Of a stretch of 64,000 bases of DNA, positions 57,034 to 64,000 are shown piece by piece. The DNA comes from Achromobacter sp. MYb9 (GTDB lineage Bacteria; Pseudomonadota; Gammaproteobacteria; Burkholderiales; Burkholderiaceae_B): NCBI RefSeq assembly GCF_002975275.1, contig NZ_PCOQ01000023.1, forward strand, positions 1 to 64,000. Reading direction: 5' to 3'. Below the pieces are notes generated by a model that did no database searches, was not told the origin of the DNA, and was given only the letters and a program-made list of their open reading frames with translations. Position 1 is the first letter of the stretch. Every line of letters starts with the position of its first letter. The position numbers were made by a program, and so were the translations under genes.

Positions 57034-58292
57034 TCGGAGCGTCCTTCGGTCGGAGCGGCGGCGTCGCCAAGCCCAAGCTCGCGCGCGATCCGTTCGTAAT
57101 AGCCGCGCACCACGGCATGGTAGCGCGCGTCTTCCAGCAGGAAGGCGTCGTGGCCGTGCGGCGCGTCGATTTCGGCGTAGGTGACGGGGCTGGCGTTCTT
57201 CAGCAGCGCGCGTACGATCTCGCGCGAGCGTTCAGGCGGAAAGCGCCAATCGGTCGAGAACGACACCAGCAGAAAATCGGCCTTGGCCGGCGCCAGCGCG
57301 CGTGCCAGGTCGCCGCCCGTCGTGCGGGCGGGATCGAAGTAATCCAGCGCGCGGGTAATCAGCAGATAGGTGTTGGCGTCGAAGTAGCGCGTGAACTTCT
57401 CGCCCTGGTAGCGCAGGTAAGACTCCACCTCGAATTCGACGTCGTAGCCATAGCGGTACGCGCCATCTTCCGCGGGCGCGCGTTGCGCACGGCCAAACTT
57501 CTCGGCCATGTCGTCGTCCGACAGGTAAGTGATGTGCCCGATCATGCGGGCCACCGACAGGCCGCGGCGCGGAACGGTGTCCTGCGCGTAGTAGTCGCCG
57601 CCGTGGAAATCCGGATCGGTGATGATGGCGCGGCGCGCCACTTCATTGAAGCCGATGTTCTGCGCCGACAGGCGCGGCGTGCTGGCGATCACCACGCAAT
57701 GGGCCACGCGCTCGGGCAGCGTGATGGCCCAGCTGAGCGCCTGCATGCCGCCCAGCGATCCACCCATCACCGCCGCGAAGCGGTCGATGCCGAAGTGGTC
57801 GGCTACGCGAGCCTGCGCGCGCACCCAGTCTTCCACCGTCAGCACCGGGAACGCGGCGCCCCAGGGCTTGCCGGTGGCCGGGTTGATGCTGGCCGGCCCG
57901 GTCGAACCGAAGCACGAGCCCAGGTTGTTCACGCCGATCACGAAGAAGAGGTTGGTGTCCACCGGCTTGCCGGGGCCCACCATGTTGTCCCACCAGCCCA
58001 GGTCGCTGGGGTTGTCCGCCGCCTGCCCCGCCACGTGGTGCGAGGCATTGAGCGCATGGCAGATCAGGACCGCGTTGGTGCGCTGGGCGTTGAGCGTGCC
58101 GTAGGTTTCCACGGCAAGTTCGTAGGCAGCCAGCGACTGGCCGCTGAGCAATGGCAGCGGCTCATCGAAACGGATGAAGGTGGGTGCGACAAGACCGACG
58201 GAACCGGGATCAACGGTGTCGGAAGTCGTGACGGTTGCGGGAACGAACCCGCTGGCCGAATCACCGGCCAAATGTTGGGCAGGAGTGGTCAT
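57030..58292 (-). CDS. metX: Homoserine O-acyltransferase MetX
   Basis: MetX (420 residues) acylates homoserine in methionine synthesis. The alpha/beta-hydrolase fold has [11 protein letters not shown], the nucleophile Ser in [14 protein letters not shown], Asp in [16 protein letters not shown] and His in [12 protein letters not shown]. Annotation as acetyl- or succinyl-transferase needs care: in MetX proteins the acyl-CoA choice depends on a few pocket residues I did not resolve. An N-terminal stretch of about 45 residues precedes the core, longer than in short MetX proteins. The start at 58292 has AAGAGG upstream. Confidence 0.94.
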   Translation of the reverse strand: MTTPAQHLAGDSASGFVPATVTTSDTVDPGSVGLVAPTFIRFDEPLPLLSGQSLAAYELAVETYGTLNAQRTNAVLICHALNASHHVAGQAADNPSDLGWWDNMVGPGKPVDTNLFFVIGVNNLGSCFGSTGPASINPATGKPWGAAFPVLTVEDWVRAQARVADHFGIDRFAAVMGGSLGGMQALSWAITLPERVAHCVVIASTPRLSAQNIGFNEVARRAIITDPDFHGGDYYAQDTVPRRGLSVARMIGHITYLSDDDMAEKFGRAQRAPAEDGAYRYGYDVEFEVESYLRYQGEKFTRYFDANTYLLITRALDYFDPARTTGGDLARALAPAKADFLLVSFSTDWRFPPERSREIVRALLKNASPVTYAEIDAPHGHDAFLLEDARYHAVVRGYYERIARELGLGDAAAPTEGRSE

Positions 58293-58389
58293 ACGGACCT
58301 CTTTAGCTGGATTTATTGGAAGGCGCCCGCAAGCGGATCAGGCAAATCGGCGCCGAAATATGGGTCATGCAATGGGTACTGCGAAAAGA

Positions 58390-58398
58390 ATTCTAGCA
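58390..58398 (-). promoter_or_regulatory. Predicted extended -10 promoter of metX
   Basis: On the minus strand the sequence TGCTAGAAT gives an extended -10 (TGn plus TAGAAT). Transcription would start near 58383, leaving a leader of about 90 bases, in which two GGCGCC blocks (58330-58335 and 58357-58362 region) can pair. I recognise no known riboswitch in it. Confidence 0.35.
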
Positions 58399-58498
58399 CT
58401 GCTTGCGGCCGTGGCAGCAGCCCGCCCGCCGGTGGGACAATAGCCTTTACCGGCGGCGCCCCCTTCCCGACGCGGCGCGCCCCCCTGACGGAAAGGAT

Positions 58499-59506
58499 AT
58501 GGCTCACATCTATCTGGACGAACTTCAACACCTGGCGGCGGCTGGCCTGGCCGCCGCCGGCGCCAACCCGGCGATGGCGGACAGCACTGCCCGCGCGCTG
58601 GTCTTCGCTGAAAGCCAGGGCCTCAGTTCCCACGGGCTGTCTCGCGTGCCGTTCTACGCCGGCCACTTGCGCGCGGGCCGCGCCATCGGGTCGGCGGTGC
58701 CGCGCGTCGTGCACGAGCGCGGCGGCGCGGCCCTGATCGACGCGGGCTCGGGCCTGGCTTTCCCCGCCTGCGCCCTGGCGGTGGAGCAGGCCGCGACGCG
58801 TGCGCGCGAACACGGCATCGCCTTCATCGGCGTGGCCAACAGCCACCATTTCGGCGAAGCCGGCTATCACCTGGAAGCCTTGGCCGATGCCGGCCTGGTC
58901 GCGCTGGCGCTTAGCAATTCGCCAGCCGCCATGCCCGCCTGGGGCGGCAAACGGCCGCTTTTCGGCACCAACCCCATCGCTGCGGTCTTCCCGCGCCGCA
59001 ACGGCGCGCGGCTGGTGATCGACCTGTCGCTGTCGCAAGTGGCGCGCGGCAAGCTGATGATCGCCGCGCGCGACAACCAGCCCATTCCGCTGGGCTGGGC
59101 GCTTGACGCAGCCGGCCAGCCCACCACCGACCCCAAGGCGGGGCTGGCGGGCAGCATGCTGCCTGCGGGCGGCGTTAAAGGCGCGATGCTGGCGCTGATC
59201 GTCGAACTGCTGGCCTGCGCCCTGACGGGCGCGCACTTTGGCTTCGAGACGGAATCGTTTTTCGTGGACGCGGGCGGCCCAGCCCGGCTGGGGCAGGCCT
59301 TCATGGCCATCGATCCCGGCGCGCTGGCTGGCAACAACGTCTATCTGGAACGCGTCGAAACGCTGGTCGATGCCATGTTGGAAGACGACGGCGTGCGCCT
59401 GCCCGGCGACCGCCGCCGCAAACTGCGCGACGAAGCGATCAAGCATGGCGTGGACATCCCGGACGCACTGATGGCGCAACTGCGGACCATGGCGGGCGTG
59501 GCCTGA
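58499..59506 (+). CDS. Malate/L-lactate dehydrogenase-family (Ldh_2) oxidoreductase
   Basis: This 335-residue NAD(P)-dependent reductase of the Ldh_2 family has ARALVFAESQGLSSHGLSRVPFYAGHLRAG, HGIAFIGVANSHHFGEAGYHLE (catalytic His), FGTNPIAAVFPRR and VARGKLMIAARD. The GLSSHGL and NSHHFG motifs are conserved. Members reduce or oxidise small 2-hydroxy acids or cyclic imines such as piperideine-2-carboxylate and ureidoglycolate; the present substrate is not evident. ATG at 58499 has GAAAGGA immediately upstream. It is divergent from metX and converges with the AEC transporter gene. Confidence 0.87.
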   Translation: MAHIYLDELQHLAAAGLAAAGANPAMADSTARALVFAESQGLSSHGLSRVPFYAGHLRAGRAIGSAVPRVVHERGGAALIDAGSGLAFPACALAVEQAATRAREHGIAFIGVANSHHFGEAGYHLEALADAGLVALALSNSPAAMPAWGGKRPLFGTNPIAAVFPRRNGARLVIDLSLSQVARGKLMIAARDNQPIPLGWALDAAGQPTTDPKAGLAGSMLPAGGVKGAMLALIVELLACALTGAHFGFETESFFVDAGGPARLGQAFMAIDPGALAGNNVYLERVETLVDAMLEDDGVRLPGDRRRKLRDEAIKHGVDIPDALMAQLRTMAGVA

Positions 59507-59534
59507 CGCCCTCCCGGGCACACCCGCCCGCGCC

Positions 59535-60434
59535 CTAGGCCCCGGCGCGGGTGAACCACAGCATCAGCGGCGCCAGCAGCAAGAACACCACCGTGGACAC
59601 CAGCACCGCGCCCGCCGCAGTGTCGCCCAGCGGCGTATAGCGCTTGGCGTACATGTAGCTGACCACCGCGCAGGGCATGGCCATCTGCAGCGTCAACGCC
59701 CCCGCCAGAACGGGTTCCAGGTCCAGCGCCCAGACCACCACCAGCCCCGCCGCCAGACCCACCCCGAGCCGGATCGCCGCCACCTTGGCCCCGTCGCGCA
59801 GGCCGTTGGACGGGATCAGCGCCAGGGCGTGCCCCAGGCTTAACAGCATCAGCGGCACGGTCACGGCGCCCAGCATGCGCGCCGTCTCGATCAGCCATTC
59901 CGGCACGGGAATGTGCAGCACGCGCATCCCCACCGCCACCACCGAGGCCAGGAGAATGGGGCTTTTCCAGCTGCCCTTGGTGTTCACGCCGGGCAGCAGC
60001 CGCACGGCGACCGTGTGCATGACGAACGAGTTCACCGCAAAGAACGCCACCGCCACCGACAGGCCGGCATCGCCGAACGCCAATTGCGAAATCGGCAAGC
60101 CCAGGTTGCCGGCGTTGGGCAGGAAGGCGGTGGGCAGCAAGGTGCGCACGGGCAGTTTCCATACTTTCAGCAGCAGCCCGCCGACCACCGCGCACAGCAG
60201 CAGCGCCAGCAGGGTGGCTGCCGCCACATCGGCCAGCGCGCGGTCGTCCAGGTGGGTCGTGACGAACGTGTGGAACACCAGGGCCGGCGTCGTCACCGAC
60301 GTCACCAGCGTGGTGATGAACGCGCCGCCGAAGGGAATGTCGCGCTTGCCCCAGAACACCCCGATGCCCACGCAGGACAGCAAGGGCAGCATCAGCACGA
60401 TGGCTGACAGGTAGAACTGGGTGATGGCCAACAT
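59535..60434 (-). CDS. AEC-family (auxin efflux carrier/MdcF-like) transporter
   Basis: This 299-residue inner-membrane protein has about ten helices and belongs to the AEC superfamily, whose bacterial members often carry malonate, malate or lactate. Conserved pieces are TTLVTSVTTPALVFHTFVT, LPTAFLPNAGNLGLPISQLAFGD, VPLMLLSLGHALALIPSNG and QMAMPCAVVSYMYAKRY. The Asn in PNAGNLGLP is a family hallmark. Context gives no firm substrate; the neighbouring Ldh_2-type enzyme suggests a dicarboxylate or hydroxy acid. Confidence 0.85.
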   Translation of the reverse strand: MLAITQFYLSAIVLMLPLLSCVGIGVFWGKRDIPFGGAFITTLVTSVTTPALVFHTFVTTHLDDRALADVAAATLLALLLCAVVGGLLLKVWKLPVRTLLPTAFLPNAGNLGLPISQLAFGDAGLSVAVAFFAVNSFVMHTVAVRLLPGVNTKGSWKSPILLASVVAVGMRVLHIPVPEWLIETARMLGAVTVPLMLLSLGHALALIPSNGLRDGAKVAAIRLGVGLAAGLVVVWALDLEPVLAGALTLQMAMPCAVVSYMYAKRYTPLGDTAAGAVLVSTVVFLLLAPLMLWFTRAGA

Positions 60435-60555
60435 ACGACTATTCCGTCAGAGATAAAGAGTTTGATGCGCCGCGGCATCAATGCTTGCCTGCCAGCGGCG
60501 TGGGCCGCAGCATGGGGCAACACGTCAACTACAGGGCGTCCAGCCCACAGCCGCC

Positions 60556-60930
60556 ATGACCGCCCTTCGCCGCTTGTCCGCGTACCGCCCCTTGTTGCAG
60601 GCGTCCTTGCAGGCGCCGTCCACGCCCTTGTCCGGGCCTTTGTCCGGGTCTTTGTCCACACCGTTGTCCGCGCTCCATCCGCCCATCGCGCCACTGACCT
60701 CGCTGTCGGCGTTGCCGGCCGCCAAAGCGCTGTCCGACCGCCAGGCCGCCTGCCTGTACTGGTCCGCCGCAGGCAAGACCAGCTGGGAAACCTCGCGCAT
60801 CCTGGGCGTAAGCGAAAGCACGGTGAACTTCCATCTGCGCAACGCCTGCGCCAAGCTTGGCGTGCGCGGCCGGCGGGCCGCGGTCGTGGCGGCGCTGCGG
60901 CAGGGCTTGCTGGATGCCGTCACGGCTTGA
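60556..60930 (+). CDS. Short LuxR-type HTH protein without a sensory domain
   Basis: This is a 124-residue protein whose last 65 residues are a LuxR/GerE helix-turn-helix (ALSDRQAACLYWSAAGKTSW, then ILGVSESTVNFHLRNACAKLGV). The first half is a low-complexity Leu/Pro/Ser/Ala stretch with four tetrapeptide repeats (PLSG PLSG SLST PLSA). No autoinducer-binding or receiver domain is present. It may be a truncated quorum-sensing-type regulator or a stand-alone HTH protein. The start is uncertain: ATG at 60556 and an in-frame ATG at 60481 both lack a clear ribosome site. Its end overlaps the converging lipoprotein gene by 11 bases. Confidence 0.6.
   Translation: MTALRRLSAYRPLLQASLQAPSTPLSGPLSGSLSTPLSALHPPIAPLTSLSALPAAKALSDRQAACLYWSAAGKTSWETSRILGVSESTVNFHLRNACAKLGVRGRRAAVVAALRQGLLDAVTA
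60625..60672 (+). repeat. In-frame 12-bp tandem repeat, four units
   Basis: TTGTCC recurs at 60628, 60640, 60652 and 60664 with an exact 12-base period. The units encode Pro/Ser-Leu-Ser-Gly/Thr/Ala inside the LuxR-type gene. Units 1 and 2 differ by one base, as expected for a slipped-strand repeat that can vary in copy number without shifting frame. Confidence 0.85.
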
Positions 60931-61450
60931 CGGGCTTGGCCGGATTGACCACCACCGACCGCAGGAACTCGCGCGCCCGTTCCGCCGGCAGGCTTTCCTG
61001 CGTGCCCGCCGCCACGGCTTCGATCAGCATGGTGTCGGTCACCCAGACCTTGGCCTGCAACCATCCCGGCTTGCCCATGGCCTTGCCGTGCACCTCGATG
61101 TCCTGCCCGTTGGCCGGCCATTCCGTGGGCGGCGGGGCCTGCATGTTGGCGTACAGCGACACCACCAGCGCCCGGGCCAGCGCCTGCTTGGCCGTCGGGT
61201 CCGCCGCGATCTCCGGCGGCAGCGGGGCCGACCCGATCGCGAACACGGCTTCCCCCACGGTGGCGGTCGCCAGGGTAAAACGCAAGGAATGGGTATCCAG
61301 TCGCAGATCCCGGGTGTCCGTCATGACCCGGTCCGGAAACGCGGCACGCACATGACCGTCCGCCACGTCGACTTCGCGCCAGTTGTAACGGGGCGAACAC
61401 GCAGCCAACACCAGCGCCACCCCCACAAAGACGCCGGCTTTCTTGATCAT
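60920..61450 (-). CDS. Hypothetical lipoprotein
   Basis: This 176-residue protein has a lipoprotein signal: MIKKAGVFVGVALVLAAC, with lipobox LAAC and +2 Ser, which favours outer-membrane sorting. The mature part includes YNWREVDVADGHVRAAFPDRV, FTLATATVGEAVFAIGSAPLP and a C-terminal SLPAERAREFLRSVVV. I do not recognise a named family. The layout, a small envelope protein with a repeated beta-rich core, is common in Burkholderiales. The ATG at 61450 is chosen because it places the lipobox correctly. Confidence 0.75.
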   Translation of the reverse strand: MIKKAGVFVGVALVLAACSPRYNWREVDVADGHVRAAFPDRVMTDTRDLRLDTHSLRFTLATATVGEAVFAIGSAPLPPEIAADPTAKQALARALVVSLYANMQAPPPTEWPANGQDIEVHGKAMGKPGWLQAKVWVTDTMLIEAVAAGTQESLPAERAREFLRSVVVNPAKPVKP

Positions 61451-61522
61451 GAAACGAAACAGCGATGAAATCGTCATTACCCGAGGACCTGGACGGTCTA
61501 TCCATTTCAAGGAATCCAGAAA

Positions 61523-62431
61523 TTGTCGCCGATTTCCATGACCCCCGCGCCCGACGGCACGTTATTGGCCAATTATGTCTGGTCCGCCGCGCCCAACGTG
61601 CCGCCGCCGATCACCGGCCCGGGCACGCCCAGCATCTACCTGATGCACGGCCTTAGCGAACATGCCGGGCGCTACGACCGGCTGGCCCGCTGGTTGACCG
61701 CCCGCGGCTGGGCCGTGGGCGCGCACGACCATCGTGGCCACGGCCGCTCGGGCGGCGCGGCCGCCACGCTGAGCCACCAGGAAGACCTCGTCACCGACGC
61801 CGTCGACCGGCTGCACGCCTGGACCCGCGCCCAGGGCCGGCCGCCGATCCTGCTGGCCCACAGCCTGGGCGCGCTGGTGGCGGTGCGGATCGCGCTACGC
61901 CGCATGGCCGAGCTGGACGCCCTGGTACTAAGCTCGCCCCCGTTCGTGGTTAACGTGCCGCTGTGGGTGCGCCGCACCCTTACCTGGATGTCCCTGCACG
62001 CGCCCGACCTGCGCGTGCCCCACGGCTTGGCGCCCGCCCGGATCTCGCACGACCGGGCCGTCGTGAAAGCCTACCGTTCCGACCCCCTGGTGCGGCGCCG
62101 CATGACGGGCAGACTGGCCCGCTTCGTGGACGAAGGCGGCCAGGAGGCCCTGCGCGAAGCCGGGCTGCTGCCCTGCCGCACGCTGCTGATGGTGGCGGGC
62201 GACGACTCCATCGTCGCGGCCGAAGGCAGCCGCCAGTTCGCCCAGCGCGCCCCGGCCGAATTGCTGACGCTGCGCTGGTACGACACCGCCTGGCACGAGA
62301 TCTTCAATGAAACCGCTCCCATTTCCGATCCGGTTTATGCTGACCTGGACGAGTGGTTGGCCCGCACGGCGCAGGCATTGTCCCTGCGCCCAGTACTGGC
62401 TCCCTCGGCACAGGAAGCCGGCACCCCGTAA
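61523..62431 (+). CDS. Alpha/beta hydrolase, monoacylglycerol lipase/lysophospholipase type
   Basis: This is a serine hydrolase of about 302 residues of the Hydrolase_4 family. It has the oxyanion region IYLMHGLSEHAGRYDRLARWL, DHRGHGRSGG, nucleophile Ser in LLAHSLGALVA, Asp in VAGDDSIV and His in AWHEIFNE, completing the triad. GHGRS plus AHSLG suggests a lysophospholipase or monoglyceride lipase. I start at the TTG at 61523 because AAGGA lies nine bases before it; the ATG at 61538 is possible but has no ribosome site at the proper distance. The gene precedes gshA by 32 bases. Confidence 0.87.
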   Translation: MSPISMTPAPDGTLLANYVWSAAPNVPPPITGPGTPSIYLMHGLSEHAGRYDRLARWLTARGWAVGAHDHRGHGRSGGAAATLSHQEDLVTDAVDRLHAWTRAQGRPPILLAHSLGALVAVRIALRRMAELDALVLSSPPFVVNVPLWVRRTLTWMSLHAPDLRVPHGLAPARISHDRAVVKAYRSDPLVRRRMTGRLARFVDEGGQEALREAGLLPCRTLLMVAGDDSIVAAEGSRQFAQRAPAELLTLRWYDTAWHEIFNETAPISDPVYADLDEWLARTAQALSLRPVLAPSAQEAGTP

Positions 62432-62463
62432 AATCCGGCGACAGACCCCAACGAGAAGAATCC

Positions 62464-64000
62464 GTGACTGATACCGCCGCCAATCGCCTCTCCCGCCTAG
62501 AGGCCAACCGCTCGCTGCTGACCCAGACGCTGCGAGGCATCGAGAAAGAAGGCCTGCGCGTGGACGAACAGGGCATCCTGTCCCGCACGCCGCACCCGGC
62601 CGGCCTGGGTTCAGCGCTGACCAACGAACACGTCACCACCGACTATTCCGAATCGCTGCTTGAACTGATCACCGGCACGCACACGGATGTAGACGCGCTG
62701 CTGGCCGAACTTACCCATACCCACCGCCACGTCTACAGCGTGCTGGACCATGAACTGATCTGGAACCAGTCCATGCCCGCCACCCTGCCCGACGAAGCGG
62801 ACATTCCCATCGCCTGGTACGGCAAGTCCAACACCGGCATGCTCAAGCACGTGTACCGCCGCGGGCTGGCGGAACGCTATGGCAAGACGATGCAATGCAT
62901 CGCCGGCGTGCACTACAACTTTTCATTGACCGAAGACCTCTGGTCCGTGCTGGATACCCAACCGGGTTCGGTGCAGGATCGCCGTTCGCGCGGCTATATC
63001 GGATTAATCCGAAATTTCACGCGTTACTCCTGGCTGCTGATGTACCTGTTTGGCGCCGCGCCCGCGCTGGCCAGCGACTTCCTGCGCGGCCGCGAGCATC
63101 CGCTTGAACGCCTGGGCGACCACACGCTGTATCTGCCCTTCGCCACCAGCCTGCGCATGAGCGACCTGGGCTACCAGAACAAGGCGCAGTCGCAGCTGAA
63201 GCTTTGCTACAACGACCTGGACACGTTCCTGGGCCGCCTCTACGACGCCGTGACCCAACCCTGGCCGGATTACCAGAAGCTTGGCACGCACCGAAACGGC
63301 GAATGGATTCAGCTGAACACCAACGTACTGCAGATCGAAAACGAGTACTACTCCAGCATCCGCCCCAAGCGCGCCACCGGCCGCTGCGAACGCCCCATCA
63401 CGGCGCTGGCCGAACGTGGCGTGCAATACGTGGAAGTGCGCTGCCTGGACATCGACCCGGATTCGCCCGTGGGCATCGACGCCAGCACCAGCCGTTTCGT
63501 CGACGCGTTCCTGCTGTTCTGCACGGCTTCCGACAGCCCCTTCTTCCCCGCCAACGGCTACTGTCAACGCAGCGCCGACAACTTCTCGATGGTGGTCAAG
63601 GAAGGCCGCAAGCCCGGCCTGATGCTGGACCGCGAAGGCCAGCCGGCGGGGCTGACGCAGTGGGGCCATGAACTGCTGGATCAGATCGCGCCGTACGCGG
63701 CGCTGTTCGATTCCGCATTGGGCGGCAGCGCCTACGCCGAGGCGCTGGACGCGCAGCGCGCCAAGCTTGATCAGCCGGACGCCACGCCGTCGGCGCGTCT
63801 GCTGGACTCGCTCAAGCGCAGCGGCCTGTCGTTCCATGACTATTCGCTGCAGCAAAGCCGCCAGCACGCCGAGACGCTGCGCGCGCAAGCCCTGCCGCCG
63901 GATCTTGCCGCCGCCTATGAGCAAGCCGCGGCGCAGTCCGCGATCGAGCAGCAGCGCATCGAAGAGTCGGACACGGTGGATTTCGCCACCTATGTCGCGC
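62464..64000 (+). CDS. gshA: Glutamate-cysteine ligase GshA (3' end beyond window)
   Basis: GshA makes gamma-glutamylcysteine, the first step of glutathione synthesis. The first 512 codons are present and run off the right edge. NRSLLTQTLRGIEKEGLRV, TDYSESLLELITG, DEADIPIAWYGKSNTGMLKHVYRRGLAERYG and MQCIAGVHYNFS are the ATP- and substrate-site segments of the E. coli-type enzyme, and VQYVEVRCLDIDPDSPVGID follows. E. coli GshA is about 518 residues, so only a short C-terminal part should be missing. It starts at a GTG (62464) with GAGAAGAA upstream. Confidence 0.95.
   Translation, partial: MTDTAANRLSRLEANRSLLTQTLRGIEKEGLRVDEQGILSRTPHPAGLGSALTNEHVTTDYSESLLELITGTHTDVDALLAELTHTHRHVYSVLDHELIWNQSMPATLPDEADIPIAWYGKSNTGMLKHVYRRGLAERYGKTMQCIAGVHYNFSLTEDLWSVLDTQPGSVQDRRSRGYIGLIRNFTRYSWLLMYLFGAAPALASDFLRGREHPLERLGDHTLYLPFATSLRMSDLGYQNKAQSQLKLCYNDLDTFLGRLYDAVTQPWPDYQKLGTHRNGEWIQLNTNVLQIENEYYSSIRPKRATGRCERPITALAERGVQYVEVRCLDIDPDSPVGIDASTSRFVDAFLLFCTASDSPFFPANGYCQRSADNFSMVVKEGRKPGLMLDREGQPAGLTQWGHELLDQIAPYAALFDSALGGSAYAEALDAQRAKLDQPDATPSARLLDSLKRSGLSFHDYSLQQSRQHAETLRAQALPPDLAAAYEQAAAQSAIEQQRIEESDTVDFATYVA

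Noticed and set aside
58293..58498. Possible SAM-type riboswitch before metX
   Set aside because: Only a GGCGCC pairing and an extended -10 are visible; none of the conserved SAM-aptamer sequences I know could be found.
60625..60672. Repeat cluster considered as a CRISPR-like array
   Set aside because: The unit is 12 bases, directly tandem and in frame with a coding region; there are no spacers and no cas genes.

Overview
The window looks like chromosomal DNA from a GC-rich betaproteobacterium of the Alcaligenaceae (Achromobacter/Bordetella type). This is inferred from the gene content: a Bug-type solute receptor, a fused indolepyruvate ferredoxin oxidoreductase, metX-metW, an ubiE/Tim44-like/ubiJ/ubiB block, phoB-phoR, a copper operon and gshA. 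I see no rRNA, tRNA, CRISPR array, insertion sequence or prophage. Coding density is high. The only gene-free stretch above 300 bases (25364-25822) is largely filled by a cobalamin riboswitch.

Layout. 0.1-5.0 kb: indolepyruvate:ferredoxin oxidoreductase, divergent from mutY. 5.0-9.4 kb: a small catabolic cluster (Bug receptor, SDR dehydrogenase, ThDP enzyme) divergent from its GntR/FCD regulator, with two TTTTATAAAA operators between them. 9.4-11.1 kb: an XRE/MmyB-type regulator divergent from a SAM methyltransferase. 11.1-19.8 kb: a nine-gene minus-strand operon with a FadR-type regulator, two paralogous substrate-binding proteins, a zinc sugar-acid dehydrogenase, two permeases, an ATPase, D-mannonate dehydratase and a mannonate/fructuronate oxidoreductase. 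This enzyme set fits oxidation of L-gulonate (or L-idonate) through D-fructuronate and D-mannonate to 2-keto-3-deoxygluconate. Four TGGT(N2-3)ACCA palindromes sit at its head, shared with a divergent amidase. 21.6-28.9 kb: a B12 neighbourhood (metH, cobalamin riboswitch, TonB receptor, BtuF-like protein). 29.0-30.7 kb: thiG-thiD. 30.8-33.4 kb: a PCMT-family methyltransferase, tolC and the heptose adenylyltransferase. 33.5-38.9 kb: a diiron ferritin-like protein and ubiquinone genes ubiB, ubiJ and ubiE around a Tim44-like membrane protein.

39.1-47.0 kb: phoB-phoR, then a copper two-component system and the copper-resistance genes cupredoxin, copA, copB and a DUF411 protein, preceded by an ATTAC-N6-GTAAT copper box. 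47.1-53.1 kb: serA, then a LysR regulator divergent from a VOC protein-pxpB-pxpC-pxpA operon (5-oxoprolinase), closed by a GntR regulator. 53.2-64.0 kb: a TRIC-type membrane protein, a tandem universal stress protein with a consensus FNR/ANR box, an AmpG-like transporter, metX-metW, a malate/lactate dehydrogenase-family enzyme, an AEC transporter, a short LuxR-type HTH protein with a 12-bp tandem repeat, a lipoprotein, a lysophospholipase-like hydrolase and the 5' part of gshA.

The most rewarding parts to test are the sugar-acid operon with its operator array, the FNR-type site before the stress protein, the overlapping FNR/LysR-type palindrome at the 5-oxoprolinase locus, and several inverted repeats with no assigned regulator. 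Coordinates and motifs were read by eye; no homology search was run.
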